Of a stretch of 64,000 nucleotides of DNA, positions 43,387-51,566 are shown piece after piece. Position 1 is the first letter of the stretch. Each line of letters starts with the position of its first letter. Both the position numbers and the translations under genes were made by a program. The notes beneath the pieces are model-generated. The model did no database searches and was not told where the DNA came from. It was given only the letters and a program-made list of their open reading frames with translations. Source of the stretch: Rhodococcus jostii NBRC 16295 (lineage in GTDB: Bacteria; Actinomycetota; Actinomycetes; Mycobacteriales; Mycobacteriaceae); contig NZ_BCWY01000017.1 of NCBI RefSeq assembly GCF_001894825.1, positions 1-64,000 on the forward strand. Reading direction: 5' to 3'.

Positions 43387-44481
43387 CTACCTGGCTGCGG
43401 CGATGCGGGCCTCGGCGACGGCGTCGGCTGCGGCGCCGGCGAGGATGCCGTCCCGCTTCGCGACGTCGAGGATCTGCACGACGGTGGCGAAGATCTTCTC
43501 GACCTGTGCGCGGACGTCGTCGGCGGACGTGCCGAGTCGTTCACCGGCCACCTGGATGAGTCCGCCGCCGTTGGCGACGTAGTCGGGCACCCAGGTGATG
43601 CCGCGTTCGCCGAGGTCGTGCTCGACCGCGGGGTGGGCGAGCTGGTTGTTCGCGGCCCCGCAGATGATGTCGGCGGTGATCGCGGCGACGGACTCGTCGG
43701 TGAGCGTGGCGCCCATCGCGCAGGGTGCGTAGACGTCGAGTTCCTGGTCGATGACGCTGGACGCGACCTTGACCTCGGGGAAATCGCGGGCCACGCGGTC
43801 GAGGGCGGCAGCGTTGACGTCGGTGGCGATCACCGATGCGCCGTCGGCGAGCAGCAGCGCGATCAGCTGGTAGCCGACCTTGCCGGTGCCCTCGACGCCA
43901 ACGGTGCGTCCCGCGAGGCTGGGGGTTCCCCACTTCTCCTGGGCGGCGGCCCGCATGCCCTGGAAAACGCCGAGCGCGGTCATCGGGGCGCTGTCGCCGG
44001 ACCCGCCGGCGGCCGTGTTGCGTCCGACGACGTAGTCGGTGGCGCGGCCCATCACGTCGAGGTCGTCCGAGTTGGTGCCCACGTCGCCGGCGGTGATGTA
44101 CCGGCCGCCGAGTGTCTGGACGAAGCGGGCGTACGCCTCGAGCAGCGCCTCCGACTTGCCGGTGGCCGGGTCGCCGATGATGACGGCCTTGCCGCCGCCG
44201 AGGTCGACTCCGGCGATCGCGGACTTGTAGGTCATCCCGCGGGACAGCCGCAGCACGTCCTTGAGGGCGGCGGCCTCGTCGGCGTAGGGGTAGAAGCGGG
44301 TGCCGCCGAGGGCCGGTCCGAGGGTGGTGTCGTGGATCGCGACGATCGCCTTGAGGCCGGTGCCGGGATCCTGGAAGAACGTCACCTGCTCGTGTGCGTC
44401 AGCGGTGGGGAAATCGGTGCGCTCGAACACTCCCGCGCCCTCGGGCAGTGCGGTGTCGTGACGTTCCGCGGTGACAGTCAT
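43387..44481 (-). CDS. Glu/Leu/Phe/Val dehydrogenase family (valine or phenylalanine type)
   Basis: A 364-residue NAD-dependent amino-acid dehydrogenase that oxidatively deaminates a branched-chain or aromatic amino acid. RGMTYKSAIAGVDLGGGKAV contains Lys86 and Lys98 of the active site, and GVEGTGKVGYQLI is the NAD-binding loop; Asp in AGDVGTNSDD completes the centre. The length (364) fits valine/phenylalanine dehydrogenases. Substrate choice cannot be made without alignment. It follows the IOR gene by 6 nt on the minus strand, matching a pathway from amino acid to 2-oxo acid to acyl-CoA. Confidence 0.85.
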   Translation of the reverse strand: MTVTAERHDTALPEGAGVFERTDFPTADAHEQVTFFQDPGTGLKAIVAIHDTTLGPALGGTRFYPYADEAAALKDVLRLSRGMTYKSAIAGVDLGGGKAVIIGDPATGKSEALLEAYARFVQTLGGRYITAGDVGTNSDDLDVMGRATDYVVGRNTAAGGSGDSAPMTALGVFQGMRAAAQEKWGTPSLAGRTVGVEGTGKVGYQLIALLLADGASVIATDVNAAALDRVARDFPEVKVASSVIDQELDVYAPCAMGATLTDESVAAITADIICGAANNQLAHPAVEHDLGERGITWVPDYVANGGGLIQVAGERLGTSADDVRAQVEKIFATVVQILDVAKRDGILAGAAADAVAEARIAAAR

Positions 44482-44487
44482 GTGTTC

Positions 44488-47400
44488 TCAGGACCTTTCC
44501 GGAGTGGTGGCAATCGTGATGGTGGAGGTGTCGACGCCGAGTTCGGCGAGACGCTGGAGGTAGACGGTGACGTTGCGCAGCTTCACGTCCTCGTAGCCCC
44601 GCACGAGGTCGGGAGTCGCGGCGATCAGCGTGGCGGTGTCGTAGTTGTCGGCGGAGAGGTCGGCGATCAGTCCGGCGACGGTGGTCTCGTAGTGCGCGAG
44701 CAGCTGCCGCTCGAGGCGGCGGACCTTGGCGTAGCCGAACGGGTCGAACGCGGTGCCGCGCAGGAACTTCGCCTTGGCGAGGGTCTTGAGCGCGACGTGC
44801 GAGCGGGGGCCGAAACCGATCTTGGTCTTGCGGCCCATGGCCTTGAGGACGGGCGGGTGCAGCTTGTAGGTGAGCTTGCCCGCGCCGGGGACCTCGCCGG
44901 CGGCGGCGTCGAGGAACGCCTGGTCGGTGAGCATCCGGGCCACTTCGTACTCGTCCTTGTAGGCGGTGAGCTTGTGCAGTCCGGCGGCGACGGCCTCGCT
45001 GAACTCGGTCCGGCCGCCCAGTTCGCGCTCGGCGTCCCACGCCTGCTGCACCAGTGCGATGTAGCGGGCGGCGACGCGGTCACCCTGGAAGGCAACGAGA
45101 TTCGCGGCGCGGCGTTCGGCGAGTTCGAGGGTCGCGCCGCCCAGGGTGGATCCGGCGAACAGGTGTGCCGGGACGACGGTGTCGCTGCGCTGCGGCACGG
45201 CGGCCGAACTGGTGGCGGCGAGGAACGCGGCCCGGTCGGCGACGGCGACGCGTCCCCAGTGGAACGCGGCCTTGTTGGACTCGACGGCGACACCGTTGAT
45301 CTCGAGGGCTTCCTCGATGAACCGGGCGGGGACGGGCAGTCCGCCGGCCTGGTACGCGGCGCCGACAAGCAGGAAGTTGGCGGCCGCGGTGCTGCCGAAC
45401 AGTGCGGTGGCGGCGGCGAGCCCGTCGATCGCGGTGAGTTCGCGGGCCGAGACGTCGAGACGCTCGAGCAGCTTGTCCTCGTCGGGGTAGCGGACGGCGG
45501 GGTCGTAGACCATGTCGCCGGTCGGGGTCTGGCTCGTCGACGCGACGGTGATGGTGCGGTCGGAGCTGCCGAATCCGGCGTACTTGGCGTCGGCGGCGGT
45601 CAGCAGGTCGAACGCGAGGACGCAGTCGGCGGTGGCGGGGCTGATCCGGTTGGACGGCGCCGAGCTTCCCGAACGCGTCTTCTGATCGCTGAGCCGCAGG
45701 TGCGACGTGACGGGTCCGGCCTTCTGGCTGAGACCGGTCTGGTCGAGTCCCTCGACGTGCAGCCCGGCGCGCAGCGCGGCCATGCCGAGCACCTGGTTGA
45801 CGGTGACGATGCCGGTACCGCCGACACCGGCCATGAACAGGTTGTGCGTTCCGGTCCACACGGCGGGATCGGGGTCGCCGACCTCCGGCGGAACGGGGAT
45901 CTCGCGCAACGTCTTCGGCGCGCCTTCCTCGGGCAGCTCGACCGTCACGAACGACGGGCAGTCACCCTCGAGGCAGGAGTAGTCGGTGTTGCAGCTGGTC
46001 TGGTCGATCTTGGTCTTGCGGCCGAACTCGGTGTCGACGGGCTGCACGGACAGGCAGTTGGACTTGACGCCGCAGTCGCCGCAGCCTTCGCAGACGGCCT
46101 CGTTGATGACGACGCGGGTGCGGCGGGTGGGCAGCTTGCCGCGCTTGCGCTTGCGGCGGGCCTCGGCGGCGCACTGCTGGTCGAAGATCAGCACGGTGAC
46201 GCCCTCGATGTCGCGCAGGGCGCGCTGCGCCTCGTCGAGGCGGGTGCGGTCCCACAGCAGGGTGTTGGCGGCGAAGTGGGCGCCCTTGTGCCGCTTCGGG
46301 TCCTCGGCGCACACGATGATCTGCTTGACGCCCTCGGATGCCAGCTTGTGCGTCAGCTGCGGCACGGTGAGCCCGGCCTCGGCGTCCTGCGCGCCGGTCA
46401 TGGCGACGGCGGAGTTGTAGAGCACCTTGTAGGTGATGTTGACGCCGGCGGCAACGCAGGCCTGGACGGCGAGCTGGCCGGAGTGGAAGTAGGTGCCGTC
46501 GCCGACGTTCTGGAACATGTGCGGGACGTCGGTGAACGGGGCCTGCCCGATCCACTGCGCGCCCTCGCCGCCCATCTGGGTGAGCATGGTGACGGCGCTG
46601 TCGGTGCGGCCGGACATCGTGACGAGGGTGTGGCAGCCGATGCCGCCGCCCGCGATCGATCCCTCGGGCACCGCGGTGGAGCGGTTGTGGGGGCAGCCGG
46701 AGCAGAAGTACGGGGTGCGCGACGTCGGGAGGACCGTCAGCTCGAGGCGCGGCGGCGGGGCCGGGGTGAGAGCGACCCGGTCCTTCAGGACGCGGCGTAG
46801 CGGCCCGGTGAGACGGGCGGCGGTGAGTTCACCGTCGACGGGGATCAGGTTCTTGCCCTGTGCGTTCTTCTTCCCCAGCACGGCGGGTGCGCTCGCACCG
46901 CCGTACAGGATGTCCTTGAGCTGCGACTCGACGAACGGCATCTTCTCCTCGACGACGAGGACCTGCTCGACGCAGTCGGCGAGTTCACGAACCTTGTCGG
47001 CGCCCAGCGGGTAGGGCATGCCGACGCGGAGAATGCGGATGCCGGCGTCCTCGAGCTGGGTGTCGCCGAGCCCGAGGTCGAGCAGGGCCTGGCGCAGCGA
47101 GTCGTAGGCGGTGCCGACGGCGGCGATACCCAGCCATGCGGTGCGCGGGTTCACCTCGATCTTGTCGATCTCGTTGGCGGCGTTGAACGCCTCGACCATC
47201 GCCCAGCGCGGTCCGTAGAGGTCGGCCTCGGCGTAGACGCTGTCGGGCGGGGACGCGAGCACGCGCTGCCGGTACGACCACGGCTTGCCGTTCCACTCGA
47301 TCTCGGGGAGCACGATGTCGAGGTCGGCGAAGTCGCGGTCGAGGGTCCAGAGTCCGTCGGCCACGTCGGCGACGATCTTCATGCCCGACCAGCAGCCGGA

Positions 47401-48000
47401 GATCCGCGACAGCGCCACCCCGTAGAGGCCGAAGGTGATGACCTCCTCGGCGTTGCGCGGGAAGAACACGGGCATGCCCATCGCGGCCATGGACCGCTCG
47501 CTGGCGCAGGGAATGGTGGAGGACTTGGCGTTGGGGTCGTCGCCCACGAGGACGAGGACGCCGCCGCGCGCGTTGGCGCCGTACATGGCGGCGTGCCGGA
47601 TGGAGTCGCTGGCGCGGTCGAGGCCGGGACCCTTGCCGTACCAGACGCCGACGACGCCGTCGTGGGTACGCTCGCCGGCGGGAAGGTCCACCTGGCTGCC
47701 CCAGACGGACGTCGCGGCGAGTTCCTCGTTCATGCCGGGCACGAACTTGACGTCGTGGTCGGTGCTCAGCGTGGGGATGGCGGCGATGGTGCGGTCGAGG
47801 CCGGCGAGGGGGCTGCCCTGGTAGCCGGAGACGAACGTCGCGACGTTCAGCCCGGCGCGGCGGTCGCGCTCGTGCTGCTCCACCAGCTGGCGGGCGATGG
47901 CCTGCACACCGGTCATCAACACTGGGCCCGAATCGGCCCGGTATCGGTCGGCGAGATCAAAGGATGCTGCACTGGTGCGAGCGTCGTCTAGCTGAGTCAT
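44488..48000 (-). CDS. Fused indolepyruvate ferredoxin oxidoreductase
   Basis: A giant 1170-residue fusion of the alpha/beta IorA-type thiamine-diphosphate enzyme with the gamma (IorB-like) domain. ATG 48000 with GGGA at 9 nt is preferred over 48030. The N-terminal region shows GYQGSPLAGLD; the middle GGGIGCHTLVTMS and GEGAQWIGQAPF are TPP-binding; a ferredoxin-like insert has CEGCGDCGVKSNC with further Cys; near residue 730 the gamma domain begins MAGVGGTGIVTVNQVLG. It oxidatively decarboxylates aryl- or branched 2-oxo acids to acyl-CoA with a ferredoxin-type acceptor. The neighbouring dehydrogenase supplies the 2-oxo acid. Confidence 0.9.
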   Translation of the reverse strand: MTQLDDARTSAASFDLADRYRADSGPVLMTGVQAIARQLVEQHERDRRAGLNVATFVSGYQGSPLAGLDRTIAAIPTLSTDHDVKFVPGMNEELAATSVWGSQVDLPAGERTHDGVVGVWYGKGPGLDRASDSIRHAAMYGANARGGVLVLVGDDPNAKSSTIPCASERSMAAMGMPVFFPRNAEEVITFGLYGVALSRISGCWSGMKIVADVADGLWTLDRDFADLDIVLPEIEWNGKPWSYRQRVLASPPDSVYAEADLYGPRWAMVEAFNAANEIDKIEVNPRTAWLGIAAVGTAYDSLRQALLDLGLGDTQLEDAGIRILRVGMPYPLGADKVRELADCVEQVLVVEEKMPFVESQLKDILYGGASAPAVLGKKNAQGKNLIPVDGELTAARLTGPLRRVLKDRVALTPAPPPRLELTVLPTSRTPYFCSGCPHNRSTAVPEGSIAGGGIGCHTLVTMSGRTDSAVTMLTQMGGEGAQWIGQAPFTDVPHMFQNVGDGTYFHSGQLAVQACVAAGVNITYKVLYNSAVAMTGAQDAEAGLTVPQLTHKLASEGVKQIIVCAEDPKRHKGAHFAANTLLWDRTRLDEAQRALRDIEGVTVLIFDQQCAAEARRKRKRGKLPTRRTRVVINEAVCEGCGDCGVKSNCLSVQPVDTEFGRKTKIDQTSCNTDYSCLEGDCPSFVTVELPEEGAPKTLREIPVPPEVGDPDPAVWTGTHNLFMAGVGGTGIVTVNQVLGMAALRAGLHVEGLDQTGLSQKAGPVTSHLRLSDQKTRSGSSAPSNRISPATADCVLAFDLLTAADAKYAGFGSSDRTITVASTSQTPTGDMVYDPAVRYPDEDKLLERLDVSARELTAIDGLAAATALFGSTAAANFLLVGAAYQAGGLPVPARFIEEALEINGVAVESNKAAFHWGRVAVADRAAFLAATSSAAVPQRSDTVVPAHLFAGSTLGGATLELAERRAANLVAFQGDRVAARYIALVQQAWDAERELGGRTEFSEAVAAGLHKLTAYKDEYEVARMLTDQAFLDAAAGEVPGAGKLTYKLHPPVLKAMGRKTKIGFGPRSHVALKTLAKAKFLRGTAFDPFGYAKVRRLERQLLAHYETTVAGLIADLSADNYDTATLIAATPDLVRGYEDVKLRNVTVYLQRLAELGVDTSTITIATTPERS

Positions 48001-48138
48001 CTGCGATTCCCGATCCGTCGCGTTGAGCATTTCGTGAGCTTGATCCTGTATCTGGTCTAAGATTTGGTCAACGCAAATCGGCTCAACTGATCAGTTCACG
48101 CAACAGGTGACGGTCGTCACTTCCCGGAGGTACCCAAA

Positions 48139-48651
48139 GTGCTCAGCATCGACAAGCTCGACGTGCAGTTGCTCGGACTGCTCGGCAAGGACTCACGCAT
48201 GAGCGTGGCCGAACTCGCCAACTCGCTGGGCGTCGCCCGCAACACCGTCCAGTCCCGCATGAAGCGCATGGAGACCAGCGGGCTGCTCACCGGGTTCCGC
48301 CCCAACCTCGACCTCGCCGAGGTCGGGATCCCGATCCAGGCGTTCGTCGGTCTCGAGCTCGAGCAGGGCAAGCTGACCGCCGTCGGCAACCGACTCGTCG
48401 ACCTGCCGGAGGTCATCGAGATCCACGCGACCACCGGCCGGGAGGATCTGCTGGTGCGGGTGGCGACGTCGACGCACGCGGAGCTGCAGAAGTTGCTCGA
48501 GAAGATCGCGAACCTGCCCGGCATCACCCACTCGACCACCACGATCGCGCTGACCAGCCCGCTGCCGTACCGGATTCAGCCGCTGCTCGAGCACCTCACC
48601 GACGACTCGGGGTGGGGCCGGTCGACGGCACTGCCCCGTTCACAGCACTAG
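48139..48651 (+). CDS. Lrp/AsnC-family regulator
   Basis: A 170-residue regulator with the N-terminal winged HTH (LDVQLLGLLGKDSRMSVAELANSLGVARNTVQSRMKRMETSGLL) and C-terminal RAM ligand domain (QAFVGLELEQGKL... VIEIHATTGREDLLVRVA). It likely senses an amino acid or 2-oxo acid and controls the divergent IOR-dehydrogenase operon. GTG 48139 follows GGAGG. TGGTC occurs twice at about 48052-48068 in the divergent region and may form part of its site. Confidence 0.88.
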   Translation: MLSIDKLDVQLLGLLGKDSRMSVAELANSLGVARNTVQSRMKRMETSGLLTGFRPNLDLAEVGIPIQAFVGLELEQGKLTAVGNRLVDLPEVIEIHATTGREDLLVRVATSTHAELQKLLEKIANLPGITHSTTTIALTSPLPYRIQPLLEHLTDDSGWGRSTALPRSQH

Positions 48652-48674
48652 CACCGGTGCAGTAGTTTCAGACC

Positions 48675-49136
48675 ATGAGTGAGAGTCAGGGACGAATCGC
48701 GTTCATCCAGGCCACATGGCACCGCAACATCGTCGACCGCGCACGCGAGGGATTCACCGACGAGGTGACCACGCTGGGGTATTCGAAGGACGAGCTGGAC
48801 TTCTTCGAGGTGCCGGGCGCGTTCGAGATCCCGCTGCACGCACGCCGGCTCGCGCTCACCGGACGTTACGACGCCGTCGTCGCCGCCGCGCTCGTCGTGG
48901 ACGGCGGCATCTACCGGCACGAGTTCGTCGCGACCGCGGTGATCGACGGTCTGATGCGCGTGCAACTCGACACGGATGTACCGGTGTTCTCGGTTGTACT
49001 GACACCGCACCACTTCCACGAGCACGACGAGCACCTCAACTACTTCCACGATCACTTCGTCAAGAAGGGCGCCGAGGCTGCTCGCGCCTGCGTCGCCACC
49101 GTCACGTCGCTGAAGTCGCTGCCGACCGCGAACTGA
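48675..49136 (+). CDS. ribH: Type-II 6,7-dimethyl-8-ribityllumazine synthase
   Basis: A 153-residue protein of the RibH2 (Brucella/Mesorhizobium lumazine synthase 2) group. FFEVPGAFEIPLHARRLA, AAALVVDGGIYRHEFVA and the C-terminal LTPHHFHEHDEH with catalytic His are visible. It condenses ribityl-amino-uracil with dihydroxybutanone phosphate in riboflavin synthesis. No other rib gene is near and no FMN riboswitch was seen. The start is ATG 48675; a 19-bp terminator hairpin follows. Confidence 0.88.
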   Translation: MSESQGRIAFIQATWHRNIVDRAREGFTDEVTTLGYSKDELDFFEVPGAFEIPLHARRLALTGRYDAVVAAALVVDGGIYRHEFVATAVIDGLMRVQLDTDVPVFSVVLTPHHFHEHDEHLNYFHDHFVKKGAEAARACVATVTSLKSLPTAN

Positions 49137-49154
49137 GATTCGCCGACTCCGAAT

Positions 49155-49206
49155 CCACAACGAGAAACCACCGCCGGACGTTACGGACGGTGGTTTCTCG
49201 TTGTGG
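49155..49206. terminator. Strong bidirectional terminator hairpin
   Basis: Perfect 19-bp arms: CCACAACGAGAAACCACCG and CGGTGGTTTCTCGTTGTGG around a 14-base loop, located between the convergent ribH and PH-domain genes. T-runs near the tips are weak, as usual for the clade. Confidence 0.9.
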
Positions 49207-49218
49207 AGCTTGATGCCG

Positions 49219-49596
49219 CTACACGGCGACGAAATGCGACAAGATCGCCTGCACCTCATAAATGTCCACGGACTTCGAGAATTGCTTCTGCAGCGGCACC
49301 GGATTGCCGGAGATCCAGATCTTCAGTTCGGCGTCGAGATCGAAGTTTCCGGCGGTCTCCACCGCGAAATGGGTGATCGATTTGTAGAGCACGCTGTGGT
49401 ATTCGATCTTCTTGCCGGTGAATCCCTGCTTGTCGACGAGGATGAGTCGTCGGTTGGTGAACAGGAAAGCGTCGCGAACCAGCAGATACGCGGCGTGGAT
49501 CTGTTCACCGTTTCCGAGGAGTCGCGAGTACTCCGCGTGCGCAGCCGCCGGGTCGATCTTTCCCGCATTACCCATGAGGCCGTTCATCAAGCCCAT
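49219..49596 (-). CDS. PH-domain protein (bacterial PH_1)
   Basis: A 125-residue protein of the bacterial PH-like family. The pattern ILLVRDAFLFTNRRLILVDKQGFTGKKIEYHSVLYKSITHF is typical of bPH_1, with an N-terminal helix before it. ATG 49596 has GGAG at 6 nt (an ATG 6 nt upstream at 49602 is too close to that site). It may bind membranes or phosphoinositide-like lipids. It is followed on the other side by ribH and its terminator. Confidence 0.85.
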   Translation of the reverse strand: MGLMNGLMGNAGKIDPAAAHAEYSRLLGNGEQIHAAYLLVRDAFLFTNRRLILVDKQGFTGKKIEYHSVLYKSITHFAVETAGNFDLDAELKIWISGNPVPLQKQFSKSVDIYEVQAILSHFVAV

Positions 49597-49676
49597 TTTC
49601 ATCTCCGCGATTCCACTCGAATGTCGACAGTCACGCTGGCTGTCGTCGGGACGAGCGAGATCGTTACGGGGCCGAA

Positions 49677-50318
49677 CTATCGGTCCTTGGCGTGCCGGTG
49701 CTGGACGAAGAGGAGCCAGAACACCGGCGCGCCGACGACGGCGAGGATCGTCGCGAACACGCGCAGCCCCACGTTCCCTTCGCCGAAGGGGGCGATCATG
49801 AGGACGATCGTGCAGACGACGGCGCCGAGGAGTTGCCAGTGCGCGCCGAAGAAGCCCGCGACCATCGCCCATGCGTTGCGGCCGACGATGCGCGCCGGCG
49901 ATTCGGGCTCGGGTGGGGGCGGCGGGGACGGGGCCACCGCAACCGTCGAGTTACGCGCGGCGGCCACCAGTTTCGGGGCGTGGGCGCCGACGGGTGGGGT
50001 TTCGCCGTCGGGTTCGCACCGGAACAGGGCGATGCCCACGGCGTCCGCGTAGGCGACGGCGTCGTCGGTGTATCCGGGACCGGAGAAGTACAGGAGTTTT
50101 CGGGCGTGGCTGGTTCCGCGGGTGCCGTAGAGGTTCGCGAGGTCCGACTTGCCTGCACTGCCGCCACGCCATTTCACCTGCGCGTACGCGCGCGACGAGT
50201 AGACGTCGATGCCGCCGTCGGCGCCTCCGAGTAGCGCTGTGGCGTCGCCGTAACCGAGCTTCTGCATCTGCTCGGCGGCGTTGACTTCGGCTTCAGCCGC
50301 CGTGCGTATGCGTGCCAT
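49677..50318 (-). CDS. Restriction endonuclease-like (Mrr) protein with two membrane segments
   Basis: A 213-residue protein. The N-terminal domain has GGADGGIDVY with Asp38 and QVKW with Gln47/Lys49, the D...QxK centre of Mrr-type nucleases. A Pro-rich linker (PPPPPEPE) leads to two hydrophobic segments near residues 150-175 and 180-205. Membrane-tethered Mrr domains occur in actinobacteria and their role is unproven; a defence role against foreign DNA, or a non-nuclease sensor role, are both possible. There is no methylase nearby. Confidence 0.7.
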   Translation of the reverse strand: MARIRTAAEAEVNAAEQMQKLGYGDATALLGGADGGIDVYSSRAYAQVKWRGGSAGKSDLANLYGTRGTSHARKLLYFSGPGYTDDAVAYADAVGIALFRCEPDGETPPVGAHAPKLVAAARNSTVAVAPSPPPPPEPESPARIVGRNAWAMVAGFFGAHWQLLGAVVCTIVLMIAPFGEGNVGLRVFATILAVVGAPVFWLLFVQHRHAKDR

Positions 50319-50508
50319 GCCTCACTCCCCCAGATCGAACTGTTCTTTCCCTTCGAAGGTACCCGCAGATCCGGCCAAACCAGCTATCCGCCGGTGAACG
50401 TCACACAGACGTCGTCGGATTGCAACGCACTGCAACCCTTCCCAGCCCGGTTGCCGCGTCGTACCGTTCGGCTCATCAGCACGTTCACAATGCAGTGAGG
50501 GCGGATTC

Positions 50509-51564
50509 ATGAGAGCAGCACGCTTCCACGGACGACGCGACATCCGGATCGACGACATCCCCGAACCGGAATTGCGGCCGGGCGCCGTGAAACTCCGGGT
50601 CGCGTGGTGCGGCATCTGCGGCACCGACCTTCACGAGTACCTGGAGGGCCCGATCTTCATCTCCCCGCCGGGGCATCCGCATCCGCTGTCGCACGAGAAC
50701 GCGCCGGTGACGATGGGGCACGAGTTCTCCGGAACGGTGGAGGAGGTCGGTGAGGGCGTCACCGATGTCGCCGTGGGCGACAACGTGGTGGTGGAGCCGT
50801 ACTTCGTGTGCAACGAGTGCGCGTCCTGCAAGGCGGGCAACTATCACCTGTGTACGAAGATGGGTTTCATCGGATTGGCCGGTGGCGGAGGCGGACTCAG
50901 CGAGAAGGTAGTGGTCGACCGCCGGTGGGTGCACAAGATCGGCGACATCCCGCTCGACGAGGCGGCCCTGATCGAACCGCTCAGCGTCGCGCATCACGCG
51001 GTGGTCCGCAGTGGCGCCAAGGCGGGTGACGTCGCGCTCGTCGGCGGCGCCGGGCCGATCGGACTCCTCGTCGCCGCGGTCCTGAAGGGCCTGGGCGTCA
51101 CCACGATCGTCACCGAACTCAGCGACGCCCGGAAGCAGAAGGCGCTGTCCAGCGGGGTCGCGCACCACGTGATCGACCCGTCGTCGGAGGATGTGAAGGC
51201 CCGGGTGCTCGAGCTGACCGACGGTGTCGGCGCCGACCTCGGATTCGAGTGCGCCGGCGTCAACGCCGTCCTCGACACCATCCTCGACGCCGTCCGGCCC
51301 GCGGCTGTGGTGGTGAACGTGTCGATCTGGGGCAAGCCCGCGACGGTCGACATGCAGAAGCTCGTCCTCAAGGAGATCGACCTGCGCGGCACCATCGCCT
51401 ACGTCCGCGATCACGAAGCGGTCATCGAGATGGTGCGCAGCGGGGTGATCGAGCTGGCCCCGTTCATCACCGGCCGGATCGACCTCGACCACCTCGTCTC
51501 CGAGGGCCTCACGACGTTGATCGAACACAACGACACGGCGGTGAAGATCCTGGTCCGGGCCTGA
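50509..51564 (+). CDS. Zinc-dependent (R,R)-butanediol/2,3-butanediol-type dehydrogenase
   Basis: A 351-residue zinc MDR enzyme oxidising vicinal diols or secondary alcohols. Catalytic Cys37 (GICGTD) and His71 (GHEFSG) and the structural Cys set 101/104/107/115 are present, and GGAGPIGL is the NAD loop. The closest match by eye is the 2,3-butanediol dehydrogenase branch; other alcohols cannot be excluded. ATG 50509 lies after a GAGGG site. It is convergent with the PucR gene with a 2-nt gap. Confidence 0.85.
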   Translation: MRAARFHGRRDIRIDDIPEPELRPGAVKLRVAWCGICGTDLHEYLEGPIFISPPGHPHPLSHENAPVTMGHEFSGTVEEVGEGVTDVAVGDNVVVEPYFVCNECASCKAGNYHLCTKMGFIGLAGGGGGLSEKVVVDRRWVHKIGDIPLDEAALIEPLSVAHHAVVRSGAKAGDVALVGGAGPIGLLVAAVLKGLGVTTIVTELSDARKQKALSSGVAHHVIDPSSEDVKARVLELTDGVGADLGFECAGVNAVLDTILDAVRPAAVVVNVSIWGKPATVDMQKLVLKEIDLRGTIAYVRDHEAVIEMVRSGVIELAPFITGRIDLDHLVSEGLTTLIEHNDTAVKILVRA

Positions 51565-51566
51565 CG

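Noticed and set aside
43336-46800. 1154-codon open frame antisense to the amino-acid dehydrogenase and IOR genes
   Set aside because: It is the shadow of high-G+C codon use on the opposite strand, starts inside palindromic repeat copy 4 and shows low-complexity GV/R-rich sequence with no domain.
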